The notes under the pieces are model-generated. The model searched no databases and was not told where the DNA came from. It saw nothing but the letters and a program-made list of their open reading frames with translations. Shown one piece after another: positions 7,657-16,896 of a stretch of DNA of 64,000 nt. Origin of the DNA: Pseudothermotoga elfii DSM 9442 = NBRC 107921 (lineage in GTDB: Bacteria > Thermotogota > Thermotogae > Thermotogales > DSM-5069). The stretch is taken from contig NC_022792.1 in NCBI RefSeq assembly GCF_000504085.1, positions 1,392,001 to 1,456,000 on the forward strand. Reading direction: 5' to 3'. Within the stretch, counting starts at the first letter, position 1. Every line of letters starts with the position of its first letter. A program made the translations under genes and the position numbers.

Positions 7657-10275
7657 CTAATCAGGCGCTCTCAACGCTTCCACTGGGCTGGTTCGAATCA
7701 CCAAAACCGGCAAGGTTACTACCAGGGATATAATCATGTAAATCGCCAAAATCAAGCCAGCAAGTTCCCAGATTGGTACTGAAAATTGACCTGAACCAAA
7801 TATCGAAAAAATAAAATTGGAAACGTCTTTTGATTCAAGATATCCAGCGCAAATACCAGTAATTATACCCATGGACGCTACTATAAGATTTTCCAAAATA
7901 AAGGCTGCACTAAGGCTTTTACCAGACATCCCTATAGCCCTTAATGTTCCCGACATTCGTTTTCTAACTATCACATTGCGCAACGAATAAAATGCTATAC
8001 CACTAAAACCACTTATCAAACCAAAATATAATAAAGTCACACCTGTCTGAATAAGAAGATCAATACCAGAAAAAACTCGATTAAGCTCTTCTTTAATATA
8101 GATTGGAAAATCAAATCTCTTTCTGTAGAAATCCTTTACCTGCATAACATTAGCTGGATCCACTCTGGAAATTATCACCGGAATCAATCTGACTTTCTCT
8201 GGAATACTGTTTATCGATGCAACATATTTCACAGGTACCATAAGCTGGCGCATATCAAAAGTGTCCACAACCCGAAAAGTCATATTCTCGGTTTCACCAA
8301 ATCCAAAAGGTGATTTTACCTTACCCGTAATTTGCAGAGATCTTGCTCCTTCAAAATCCCCTACAACTATCGTACCGGGTTCAAGTAACTGCTCCCTCCA
8401 TCTTTTATTTGTTTCGATGGAAACAACAGCATCTTTCAAAAAATTGTCATCCACAAACGCAATAAGATCGTCGTTAAATTGTGCAACATAAATCTTTGAA
8501 GGATTCTGCAAATCTTTCGAAAGATCTGGCTCCCCTTTCGACAAAACCAGTTTCAAAGGATTGTATATCACCATCAAATCATAGCCAAAAAGCCCCGTCT
8601 TCATTCTTTCCAGAACAAATTTTTCCATATTATATGGTACAACAAGAACCAAAGTCATCATGAAAACTATCAAACTGAACATCGAAGCAATGATAAATGT
8701 ATTTTTTCGATTTCGCTCAACGTAGGATAAAGCTATAAATGTGGAAACAGACCCTTTTTTCATCCATCTTGAAAATATCTTTCTCAAAGGAGAGATAAGC
8801 GACAGAAACAAAAACCAGCTGCCTATAAAAAACGAAGCGCCTCTTTGCAAGATGTCCCATACCGTGGCAGATTGAGTTAATGGAAAATAGATGAACGACA
8901 CCAGAAATATACCCATACCAAGACTGAGAAAAGTCGTTGGAAATACAACAACTCCACCAAGCGCCGCAATTAAAAAGAAAAATAACCAGAACTTCGGATA
9001 TATGAGAATCATAACCATCGATAAAACTATCATTGAACCTCCTGATATTTTTCGTTTCCATCTTTGTGTCCTTACACGACTTTCTGTTCTAAGCATTTCC
9101 ACAGGTGGATGATGCGTGATAGCCCTGATCTTTAGAATAAAAATTATTAGAGGTATTACAAGCCCGCCAAGAATACCAGTAAATACTGTGAGAGGAGAAA
9201 CGTAAAGAGTAAGATCTGAAAACCCTATGTAGAATTCACTCATCAATGTGCCTGAAATTGTTCTTAATCTGCGTAAAAGAAAATCTCCTAAAAAAGTTCC
9301 CATTATTCCCCCACAGAGGCCGGCTATTAGAAAATAAATTAATCCTTCATAAATCAATATGGCCGATAAGTGCCCTGTTTTCATTCCAAGAATTCGTAAT
9401 GTGACCATTGTTGTACTTCTCTCTTCGACGAAACTCTGTGCAAATACATATACCAGTATAAACGAAGCGATAACTGAGAAACTGCTGAAAGCAATAGTTA
9501 AATAGCCAAGTGTTCTATTTGCCGGTGAATTTAATAATTGAAACTTCATTGCCACAGCCTTCACTTTCAGTTCTTCGGATATCCAATCTGTCGTTGCTTT
9601 ATGTTCTTCTATAGATCCTTCAAGTCGCATATAGATTTTTGTTGGGAATCCCCCTACCCCCTGAAAATCATCGCGATTTATGAAAACTGTTCCTGCATAC
9701 TGAAGATTTTCCCCTCGAAAATTCAAGAAGCCATCAGTAGAGATCTTAACTACTTTGAACTGTTTCTGGCCTCTGCCCATGTCCAGTGCGACGAAATCAT
9801 TTTCTCTTATATTCATTATCTGAGCAAGTTCTTTCGACAAAAGTATATTATTCGAAACCAGTTCAATTTTTTCTTCGACAAAGTAACTCAATTCTTCCGG
9901 AGAAGTAGCTATCACGAGACAATCAAGAATTTTACCGCCATATTCAATTTGAGCAATACTTTCAGAGACTGGCAAAACCGATAAAATTTTCTGGTGTTTT
10001 CTCAAAATATCGACAATCTGTTGATCAAGTGGAATTTTGAAGAATATGTTGTTTCTTCTGTTTTCCACATAAGCATCCGCACAACCAAAATTTTCTGCAA
10101 GACTCCTTTTTATCCACCTTCCTATAGAGTCATTCAAAGACAGTCCACCTACAAGAAGCATCGAAGGTACCCCTATCCCAAAAATGAGAACAAAGACTGA
10201 TTTGAACCTCATCAAAAAATTCCGGGAAGCTATTTTAAAAACAACTTTGAGCAGTTTGATCACTTCCTTTCGCAT
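7657..10275 (-). CDS. FtsX-family ABC permease, large duplicated form
   Basis: A protein of up to 872 residues with one N-terminal membrane segment, a periplasmic MacB-like domain, three membrane segments, a further cluster of hydrophobic segments, a second large extracytoplasmic domain and three C-terminal membrane segments ending in SPVEALRAPD, typical of FtsX permeases. The duplicated layout suits a single permease working with the downstream ATPase, exporting lipids, lipoproteins or peptides. The start is uncertain. The ATG at 10275 has no good ribosome site, while AAAGGAAGTGATC, nearly the full complement of the 16S 3' end, begins six bases inside the frame and would suit a start a few codons later (for example CTG). 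Confidence 0.88.
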   Translation of the reverse strand: MRKEVIKLLKVVFKIASRNFLMRFKSVFVLIFGIGVPSMLLVGGLSLNDSIGRWIKRSLAENFGCADAYVENRRNNIFFKIPLDQQIVDILRKHQKILSVLPVSESIAQIEYGGKILDCLVIATSPEELSYFVEEKIELVSNNILLSKELAQIMNIRENDFVALDMGRGQKQFKVVKISTDGFLNFRGENLQYAGTVFINRDDFQGVGGFPTKIYMRLEGSIEEHKATTDWISEELKVKAVAMKFQLLNSPANRTLGYLTIAFSSFSVIASFILVYVFAQSFVEERSTTMVTLRILGMKTGHLSAILIYEGLIYFLIAGLCGGIMGTFLGDFLLRRLRTISGTLMSEFYIGFSDLTLYVSPLTVFTGILGGLVIPLIIFILKIRAITHHPPVEMLRTESRVRTQRWKRKISGGSMIVLSMVMILIYPKFWLFFFLIAALGGVVVFPTTFLSLGMGIFLVSFIYFPLTQSATVWDILQRGASFFIGSWFLFLSLISPLRKIFSRWMKKGSVSTFIALSYVERNRKNTFIIASMFSLIVFMMTLVLVVPYNMEKFVLERMKTGLFGYDLMVIYNPLKLVLSKGEPDLSKDLQNPSKIYVAQFNDDLIAFVDDNFLKDAVVSIETNKRWREQLLEPGTIVVGDFEGARSLQITGKVKSPFGFGETENMTFRVVDTFDMRQLMVPVKYVASINSIPEKVRLIPVIISRVDPANVMQVKDFYRKRFDFPIYIKEELNRVFSGIDLLIQTGVTLLYFGLISGFSGIAFYSLRNVIVRKRMSGTLRAIGMSGKSLSAAFILENLIVASMGIITGICAGYLESKDVSNFIFSIFGSGQFSVPIWELAGLILAIYMIISLVVTLPVLVIRTSPVEALRAPD

Positions 10276-10334
10276 TTCACATTAAAGTTCTCATCTCAAT
10301 TAAGATAGTACAATAAAAGTTAGAAGGTGATACT

Positions 10335-11075
10335 GTGAATCTGAAGGTCTTATGCAATGACAAAGCCAGAGAAGGTTTTTACAGTGAGCACGGACTTTCA
10401 ATCTTGATTGATGACAAAATACTCTTTGACACAGGACAAACTGATGTTTTCCTGAAAAATGGCCGCATAATGAATATTGATTTTGAAAAAATAGAGAAAA
10501 TCATAATCTCACATGGCCATTACGATCATGCCGGAGGGTTGAAATACTGGGATAATGTAGATGCAACCGTGTATATTCATAAAGAAGCAGTTGTTCAAAA
10601 ATACAGTCAGAACAAACCTGCAGGCATCCCATTTGAGCTGGAAAAAACAGGGTTGGAAATCAGATATCTGCGGGATGATATAACAATTGATAAAATTCAA
10701 TTCATTAATTCTGTACCTTTATTCGAGAATATAATAGACAAAAATTTTACAAAAAATGGTGAATATGACTTGTTTGAAGACGAAATAAATATTGTTATAG
10801 AGGATAAATTATTTACTGGCTGTGCACACAGAGGAATCGAAAACATAATAGAATATGTTCTTGAAAATAGAAAAGTGAACTATGTTATCGGTGGATTTCA
10901 CCTGGTGAATTCGCCCTTAGGACGGATCGAAAGAATAGCAAAACTTTTTTTCGAAAATGACTTATATATCATACCACTTCATTGTACTGGTCGGGATGCT
11001 GTAGAAATTTTCAAGAAAAAACTGAAAGAGAAATGTGTGATTTTACAAGCTGGAGATGAACTCAGGTTACCTTAA
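10335..11075 (+). CDS. metallo-beta-lactamase-fold hydrolase
   Basis: A 246-residue protein of the MBL superfamily. The metal motif SHGHYDHAGGL (HxHxDH) is near residue 58, a further histidine follows in TGCAHRGIENI, and the C-terminal GGFHLV and LHCTG segments complete the family pattern. The layout and N-terminus (EHGLSILIDD, ILFDTGQ) match the dihydropterin/aminobenzene-phosphate synthase-like MBL proteins of archaea and Thermotogae. The substrate is not known. The start is GTG at 10335 with GAAGGTGATACT upstream. It is divergent from the FtsX gene, and TACAAT at 10309-10314 may be its -10. Confidence 0.85.
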   Translation: MNLKVLCNDKAREGFYSEHGLSILIDDKILFDTGQTDVFLKNGRIMNIDFEKIEKIIISHGHYDHAGGLKYWDNVDATVYIHKEAVVQKYSQNKPAGIPFELEKTGLEIRYLRDDITIDKIQFINSVPLFENIIDKNFTKNGEYDLFEDEINIVIEDKLFTGCAHRGIENIIEYVLENRKVNYVIGGFHLVNSPLGRIERIAKLFFENDLYIIPLHCTGRDAVEIFKKKLKEKCVILQAGDELRLP

Positions 11076-11082
11076 AAAACAT

Positions 11083-11712
11083 CTACTTATTCAGATCACA
11101 GATAAATTTTTCAACGACGCTGATGAATTGAGAGGCATTCATCGTACCTGCAAGGAGTTTCCCATAAATTTCATTTTTTCTGAGTTGTTCAGCTATTTTA
11201 TATTCCTCTGAATACATCGAAAGGTAAGTTTGCCAGAGGCCCCCTCTATTTATGTAGTCTTTATCACGCATGAAACCAAATAACACGGCCTGCATTTTCT
11301 CAAGCTTTTTATTCTGAACAATGTTGATTTTCTTTTTTCCATAATATTCCGTAACACCGTATAAATTCAATCCGCCTCCCACCCCATCTTTCATACCGTA
11401 AACCACATTTCTTATACCAGACATGTAAATTGCTCCAAAACACATAACACATGGTTCCATGGAAGTATAAATAACATAATCAGAAATTTCCATATTGTCT
11501 GGGATTCTCTTCATTGAAACGAGAGCATTTAGTTCAGCATGTGCAATACTGTTTCCAAAAACAGGGTATCCAGAAAAATTGCTCTCATGAATCGCGTTCC
11601 TTCCTTTTGATATTATATTTCCCGAACCATTCACAATAACACAACCTATCGGAAGAGACCCCATTTTAAGCGCATCAATGCAAAGTTGTACTATTTCATT
11701 AATGTAATTCAC
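11083..11712 (-). CDS. cytidine/guanine-type nucleoside deaminase family protein
   Basis: A zinc deaminase of 209 residues with the family signature HAELNAL for the first zinc ligand and catalytic Glu and EPCVMCFGAI for the two cysteine ligands. The core resembles TadA and guanine deaminases (MGSLPIGCVIVNGSGNIISKGRN), but about 50 extra C-terminal residues exceed the usual 150-160, so I do not call it tadA. I choose the GTG at 11712, six bases after AGAAGGAGG; the ATG at 11739 lies upstream of that site. It converges on the MBL-fold gene with a 7-bp gap. Confidence 0.82.
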   Translation of the reverse strand: MNYINEIVQLCIDALKMGSLPIGCVIVNGSGNIISKGRNAIHESNFSGYPVFGNSIAHAELNALVSMKRIPDNMEISDYVIYTSMEPCVMCFGAIYMSGIRNVVYGMKDGVGGGLNLYGVTEYYGKKKINIVQNKKLEKMQAVLFGFMRDKDYINRGGLWQTYLSMYSEEYKIAEQLRKNEIYGKLLAGTMNASQFISVVEKFICDLNK

Positions 11713-11746
11713 GCAAAAACCTCCTTCTGCAACAACCATATTTTAA

Positions 11747-12835
11747 CAAACGTATCATGAACATCTACAATGGTCTATATCATCACATCCAGCATGCACG
11801 TCTCATCTAATCGCTCATACAGCAAAAGGTAAGGGAATATCGTTCGCAGAAAACAAAAAATGGCATCACACAGAACAAATACAATCAGAATCTTTTAAAA
11901 ATGACCTTGAATGGTTTGCAGGTGTCTGCCGTGTTGTGAAAGCTTTGAAAAAAGTTAGAATAGGCGCTATTGGTGCAAGACCAGGTGCTTTCAACACCGT
12001 GAGATTTTCTGAAAAGCTTCTTGAACAAATGAATATAAGTGTTGAAACAATTGATCTCTCAGAAGTCATATTTAAAGTGGACGAAATTTCTGATGATAAT
12101 GACAGAGTGATTGAAAAAATCAAGACAATGAAAAATATCTACCACACTCAAATTGTTCCAGATAGCGCTTTGGTCAGTATAGCAAAGCTTTCGGTGATTA
12201 TAGAAGAGTGGATTTCAGAAAACGATCTGGATGCCACAGCAATTCAATGTTGGACTATTCTCGAGAAGAAACTCCATATCACACCGTGCGCAGTAATGAG
12301 TATGATGAGCGAAAAATTAAAACCCAGTGCCTGTGAGGTCGATGTAATGGGTGCACTTTCAATGTATATTTTGCAGAGCGCGTCAGGTAAACCTTCAGCT
12401 TTAGTTGACTGGAATAACAATTATTTAGAAAATGAGGTTATGCTCTTCCACTGCGGAAATTTTCCGCCATCTCTGTATGAATCTGTAGAAATACGTTATG
12501 CAGATGTCATAGGAACTACTGTTGGAAACCAAAACGCATACGGAGCCTGTGCTGGAAAGATAAAAAGTGGTCCTTTTACATTTCTCAGATTATCAACTGA
12601 AGACATAAATGGTTCTGTAAAAGGTTATGTTGGTGAGGGTGAAATATTATCACAAAATCCAAAAACTTTTGGCTCAAGAGGTATTGCAAAGATATCTAAT
12701 TTAGACGGGCTCATGAACTATATATGCCTTGAAGGATTCGAACACCACGTGGCAATTAACTTGTCCCGAATAGCAAAATCAATCAAAGAAGCTCTTGAAA
12801 GATACATGGACATAAAGATCTATTTGCACAAATAG
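11747..12835 (+). pseudogene. L-fucose/L-arabinose isomerase-like protein, N-terminally truncated
   Basis: From about 11855 the frame reads as the middle and C-terminal part of an FucI/AraA-type sugar isomerase: DLEWFAGVCRVV, then RIGAIGARPGAFNTVRFSEKLL, VDVMGALSMYILQ, LFHCGNFP, and FEHHVAINLS with the conserved histidines. Family members are about 430-500 residues; this frame gives about 360 at most. Upstream, the frame is open back to a TAA near 11744-11746 but offers no ATG, GTG or TTG until a GTG at 11936 inside the conserved CRVV-KALKK segment, with no ribosome site. The N-terminal Rossmann-like domain is missing and the leftward deaminase begins at 11712. It is most likely a deletion remnant. 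Confidence 0.72.
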
Positions 12836-12910
12836 ATACAATTCTAAAAAAGACAGAAACTGGATATCTTTTTCCTTTTTATTACAGTTTAGTTCAAACA
12901 AAATTTTCTG

Positions 12911-12940
12911 TAGACAGCAGAGGGTTGTTTGTATTAAAAT
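12911..12940 (+). promoter_or_regulatory. promoter of the arsR-cadA operon
   Basis: TAGACA at 12911-12916 and TAAAAT at 12935-12940 are separated by 18 bp. The predicted start point falls inside the operator that follows. Confidence 0.6.
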
Positions 12941-12943
12941 AAC

Positions 12944-12963
12944 AGTTGAACAGTTGTTCAACT
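12944..12963. promoter_or_regulatory. SmtB/CadC-type operator
   Basis: AGTTGAACA-GT-TGTTCAACT is a perfect 9-bp inverted repeat with a 2-bp centre. It matches the TGAACA-N2-TGTTCA core known for metal-responsive ArsR/SmtB/CadC repressors. It covers the predicted transcription start and ends 14 bp before the arsR start codon, as expected for repression by the encoded regulator. Confidence 0.8.
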
Positions 12964-12977
12964 ATCGGAGTGATGAT

Positions 12978-13343
12978 ATGAGGAAAAACAAAAATACATG
13001 TTCTATAGAGAAAATTCACAACAAAACCGTTAAGAGTGTTTTAGAAAAACTGGAAGATGAAGAAACAGTCTATAACATGGCTACGCTCTTCTCCACCTTC
13101 TCAGATTCAACTCGTCTGAAAATTCTACTGTGCCTTTCAAGGGCAAAATTATGCAGTTGTGACATTTCAGCAGCGGTGAATATATCCAAATCAGCAACTT
13201 CTCATCAAATGAGAATTTTGAAGATGACAAAACTCGTAAAAGCAGAAAGAAAGGGTAAGCAAATATTCTATTCGCTTTCCGATGAGCATGTCAGTATACT
13301 TCTTCAAGCTGCACTTGAACATGTAAAGGAGGGAAAAAAGTGA
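12978..13343 (+). CDS. ArsR/SmtB-family metal-sensing repressor, CadC-like
   Basis: A 121-residue winged-helix repressor (FSTFSDSTRLKILLCLS, then NISKSATSHQMRILK). The CSCD motif in helix 3 (LCSCDISAAV) corresponds to the metal-binding ELCVCD box of CadC and related Cd/Pb/Zn sensors; additional cysteines and histidines at the N-terminus could complete an alpha3N site. The ATG at 12978 follows GGAGTGATGAT. It overlaps the start of the P-type ATPase gene (GTGA), so repressor and pump form an autoregulated operon under the operator at 12944-12963. Confidence 0.9.
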   Translation: MRKNKNTCSIEKIHNKTVKSVLEKLEDEETVYNMATLFSTFSDSTRLKILLCLSRAKLCSCDISAAVNISKSATSHQMRILKMTKLVKAERKGKQIFYSLSDEHVSILLQAALEHVKEGKK

Positions 13344-15379
13344 AAAAGCGCTATGAAATAAAAAATCTTCACTGCCCTGATTGTGCAGCAAAAATTGAAA
13401 ACGCACTAAAAAATTCGGAGGGAGTTAAGAAAGCAACCCTGAATTTTTCTCTTGGAACTCTTGATATTGAATGTGAGGAATTTGTTGATGTGAAAAAAAT
13501 AATAAAATCTGTTGAGGAAAACGTGGAAATATCCGATGAAAAGAATCACAACAAGCACAAACAACTTACATTTATAATACTTTCTTCAGCCCTACTTGTG
13601 CTCTCTCTAATAACCGGAATATGGTATTTTGCAATTGTTTCTTATTTGATAAGTGGTGCAGATGTCATAAAAAAATCTATTTCAAATATTAGAAAAAGGT
13701 CGTTCCTTGATGAAAACTTTCTGATGAGTGTGGCAACAATAGGCGCTATTTTGCTGAAAGAATTTCCTGAAGCCGCCGCGGTTATGGTTTTTTATAAAAC
13801 AGGTGAGTATTTCCAGGACCTGGCAGTAGATAAATCGAGAAAATCTATAAAATCTCTGATTGAATCTACACCGAAACACGCCTGGTTGGTAAGTGGCTCA
13901 CAGCTACTTGAAACAGATCCTCAAAAACTTGAGCCCGGGCAAATTGTTCTGGTAAAACCCGGGGAAAAAGTGCCTGCCGATGGAATAGTTGTTGAGGGAG
14001 ATGCTTACATAGATAGTTCACCAATTACAGGTGAATTTATTCCAAGACATGTTGCTATTTCGGATAGCGTTCTTGCAGGAACTATAGTGAGGGAAAGTTC
14101 TTTGAAAATTAAAGTTACAAAGAAATACTCTGATTCATCTATGGCAAATATATTGAAATTAGTTGAAAGTGCTTCAGAAAGAAAAGCAAAGACAGAAAGA
14201 TTCATTACAACTTTTGCGCGATATTACACGCCTGCGGTAGTAATAACAGCTGCGCTGATATCTTTCCTGATCCCTGTAATACTGAATGAATCTTTCAACC
14301 AATGGATTTACCGTGGATTAATACTCCTTGTAATATCGTGCCCATGCGCTCTTGTACTTGCAATCCCATTAACATATTTTGCCGGTATTGGAAAATCTTC
14401 AAAACGAGGAATTTTGATAAAGGGAGCAAGTTATCTTGATACTCTGGCCAATATCAAAAACATTGTGTTTGATAAAACAGGAACTCTGACGCATGGTAGC
14501 TTTGAAATAACGAATATTAACAGTGTAAACGGTTTTTCGAAAGATGATCTGTTGATGTACTCTGCTCATGCTGAGGCTAATTCAAATCACCCCATAGCTC
14601 GGTCTATACTGAAACATTTCAAAAAGATAGATCATTCTCTTATAAAAAATTTTCATGAGCTGAATGGATTTGGCGTAACCTGCTCGATAAATGGGAAACT
14701 CGTCCATGTAGGAAACGACAAACTTCTTCACAGAGAAAATATTCCCCATCCAGAAACTGTTTGCAAACTTGACGAGAAATCAACTGTCCATGTTTCAGTA
14801 AATAGACTGTATGCAGGGAACATTTTGCTTGCGGACAAACTAAAAGAAAGTTCCAGAAAAACAGTTGATTTACTCAAAAGCAAAGGATTATCAGTTTACA
14901 TGTTAACAGGGGACAATGAAAGCGCCGCAAGAGAGATTGCAGAAAGACTTTCAAACATAGATTATTACTCTGAATTGCTCCCCGAAAACAAAATAGATAT
15001 TCTTGAGAAAAAGATATTAAAAAGCGGAAAAACAGCGTTTGTTGGAGATGGTATAAATGATACTCCAGCACTTGCTCGAGCAGATGTTGGAATAGCAATG
15101 AACGGTTTTGGCAACGATGCTGTTGTTGAGATAGCAGATGTGGTTATCATGGGAGCTGAACCAATTAAGATTGTGGAATCTATAAATATAGCCAGAATGA
15201 CCAAGAAAATAGTACTTGAAAATATCTTTTTTGCGATCACAATAAAACTGCTATTTATGTTTTTTGCTATAACAGGTAAAGCAACCATGTGGCAGGGAGT
15301 TTTTGCAGATACCGGCGTGGCACTTTTATGCGTGCTTAACTCGCTAAGAGTACTTTTCTCGAGAAAAACAGAAATTTGA
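13340..15379 (+). CDS. cadA: P1B-type metal-exporting ATPase (Cd/Zn/Pb type)
   Basis: A P1B ATPase of 679 residues. An N-terminal heavy-metal domain has NLHCPDCAAK (CxxC at residues 10-13), followed by about eight membrane segments, the membrane metal motif SCPCALVLA (C334-P-C336), phosphorylation motif DKTGTLTHG (D378), HP in NSNHPIARS, the TGDN motif and GDGINDTPAL. CPC plus the HMA domain and the CadC-like partner point to export of Cd2+, Zn2+ or Pb2+ rather than copper. The GTG start overlaps the repressor stop, with GGAGGG seven bases upstream. Confidence 0.93.
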   Translation: MKKRYEIKNLHCPDCAAKIENALKNSEGVKKATLNFSLGTLDIECEEFVDVKKIIKSVEENVEISDEKNHNKHKQLTFIILSSALLVLSLITGIWYFAIVSYLISGADVIKKSISNIRKRSFLDENFLMSVATIGAILLKEFPEAAAVMVFYKTGEYFQDLAVDKSRKSIKSLIESTPKHAWLVSGSQLLETDPQKLEPGQIVLVKPGEKVPADGIVVEGDAYIDSSPITGEFIPRHVAISDSVLAGTIVRESSLKIKVTKKYSDSSMANILKLVESASERKAKTERFITTFARYYTPAVVITAALISFLIPVILNESFNQWIYRGLILLVISCPCALVLAIPLTYFAGIGKSSKRGILIKGASYLDTLANIKNIVFDKTGTLTHGSFEITNINSVNGFSKDDLLMYSAHAEANSNHPIARSILKHFKKIDHSLIKNFHELNGFGVTCSINGKLVHVGNDKLLHRENIPHPETVCKLDEKSTVHVSVNRLYAGNILLADKLKESSRKTVDLLKSKGLSVYMLTGDNESAAREIAERLSNIDYYSELLPENKIDILEKKILKSGKTAFVGDGINDTPALARADVGIAMNGFGNDAVVEIADVVIMGAEPIKIVESINIARMTKKIVLENIFFAITIKLLFMFFAITGKATMWQGVFADTGVALLCVLNSLRVLFSRKTEI

Positions 15380-15385
15380 TTAATG

Positions 15386-15406
15386 TGCGGCCCCAATGGG
15401 GCCGCA
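15386..15406. terminator. strong hairpin between convergent operons
   Basis: TGCGGCCCC (15386-15394) pairs perfectly with GGGGCCGCA (15398-15406) across AAT. It lies 7 bp after the cadA stop and 5 bp before the stop of the leftward GH1 gene. It is very stable but has no T-run, and probably separates the two convergent units. Confidence 0.65.
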
Positions 15407-15410
15407 TCGC

Positions 15411-16883
15411 TCATCCCAATCTCCATATATCGTATGGCGAGTTCAAATAGTGCAGAAAAATTTTCGATGTATGAGATTTAGCAATTTCCCTGAAAATATA
15501 CATTGATGGTCTTGGAATGAACTTCTTAGTATTGTAATCGGTTTCAGCAAGTCCAAATCGCATATGATAACCTCGCGCCCACTCATAGTTATCCACTATC
15601 GACCAGTGAAGATATCCAGCAACATCCACTCCTTCTTCAATTGCCTTTTCTGTTGCATAAAGATGTCCCACCAGATAATAAGGTCTGAGACAATCTCTGA
15701 AATCTGCTATACCATTTTCACTCACAATTATCGGTAATTTATAGTGTTCATACATCTGCTTGAGAACCTTGAGCAAACCTTCTGGATATATTTCCCATCC
15801 AAAATCACTCACTGGTCTCATGTCTCTTGAATAACCGCCAGCTTGGCAGTTGTATCCAAACCCTTCAACTATCGTCCAGTCAAGAGAAACCGGGCCAAAA
15901 TTTATGGATTCTGTTCTTTTTATTACAGTTCTGGTGTAATAATTCACACCAAGAAAATCAAGCTTATTTTTCATATCTTCTCTTTGCTGAAAGAAAATCT
16001 TTCCAGAATGAATCATATCCAGAAAAGAATAATTCATTAATTGTGTGGCATTTTCTTCAATTTCTCTATCATTGTCGATAGATTCATACACAGACGCCGA
16101 ATAGATTATTCCAACGGGTTTTTTACTGATTGCTTTAATGGCGTCGTAAGCCCTCGCATGAGCTTCTGCCTGGTTCAAAAGGCTGTTCATGTACATTTGT
16201 GGATCAAAATAGGATGGTGGAAAACCAAATCTACTCATTATATATCCCATCTGGCTTACAACATTCGGCTCATTCATTGTACTGTACATATCTACCAGAT
16301 CATCGAATTTCCAGGCTATATAAGCAGCAAACTTGGCAAATTCGATCACCGTTTTTTTGTTAACCCAGCCTGTTCTTTCCGTTGATTTCCCCCTATGCAC
16401 TGCCACAGGGTCATGTATCCATAGTGGAAGCGTGAAATGAGATAAATTGAGGATTACTTTCAAGCCACGATCTTTCATGTCTTTCAAAATAGATCTGTAA
16501 TGATCCACGGCATTTTTATCCGCCAGTTCGTCAAGTTCTTTAAGTGCCTCATGAGTTACCCCAATTTCAGTTATCTGTTCATCACCTTTTACCTGGACAG
16601 ATATGCTGAATGTCTCTTTTGGGAAAATTCTCGACCATTCTATGTTTATTCGAAGTGCGTTCATACCAAAATCAACTGCAAGCTGATGTAGATTTGCGTA
16701 GTTGCGCCAGTAACCAACGCCATACTCTGGTAAATGTCCACTCACTGCTCCTGTGATAATATTTTCAGGTTCTCTAACCCAGACAAACCAGTCAGTGTTA
16801 AGGTCAACATCTTCTTTCTCGCATCCCATTTCAACCTGAAAGCCAGCCATTGAAGCCCCAAAAAGAAATTTCTCTGGAAACAT
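15411..16883 (-). CDS. family 1 glycoside hydrolase, archaeal LacS-like beta-glycosidase
   Basis: A GH1 enzyme of 490 residues. The N-terminal FPEKFLFGASMAGFQVEMG is the family signature; TMNEPN carries the acid/base glutamate (about residue 205) and VSENGIAD the nucleophile. The segment NTDWFVWVREPENI-TGAVSG, the length and HWSIVDNYEWARGYHMRFGL resemble the archaeal LacS/beta-glycosidase branch more than the usual bacterial BglA branch. The ATG at 16883 follows GGGGGAG. No signal peptide, so a cytoplasmic enzyme acting on imported oligosaccharides. It is last in a leftward operon after two transporter genes. Confidence 0.92.
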   Translation of the reverse strand: MFPEKFLFGASMAGFQVEMGCEKEDVDLNTDWFVWVREPENIITGAVSGHLPEYGVGYWRNYANLHQLAVDFGMNALRINIEWSRIFPKETFSISVQVKGDEQITEIGVTHEALKELDELADKNAVDHYRSILKDMKDRGLKVILNLSHFTLPLWIHDPVAVHRGKSTERTGWVNKKTVIEFAKFAAYIAWKFDDLVDMYSTMNEPNVVSQMGYIMSRFGFPPSYFDPQMYMNSLLNQAEAHARAYDAIKAISKKPVGIIYSASVYESIDNDREIEENATQLMNYSFLDMIHSGKIFFQQREDMKNKLDFLGVNYYTRTVIKRTESINFGPVSLDWTIVEGFGYNCQAGGYSRDMRPVSDFGWEIYPEGLLKVLKQMYEHYKLPIIVSENGIADFRDCLRPYYLVGHLYATEKAIEEGVDVAGYLHWSIVDNYEWARGYHMRFGLAETDYNTKKFIPRPSMYIFREIAKSHTSKIFLHYLNSPYDIWRLG

Positions 16884-16896
16884 AAGATCTCCCCCT

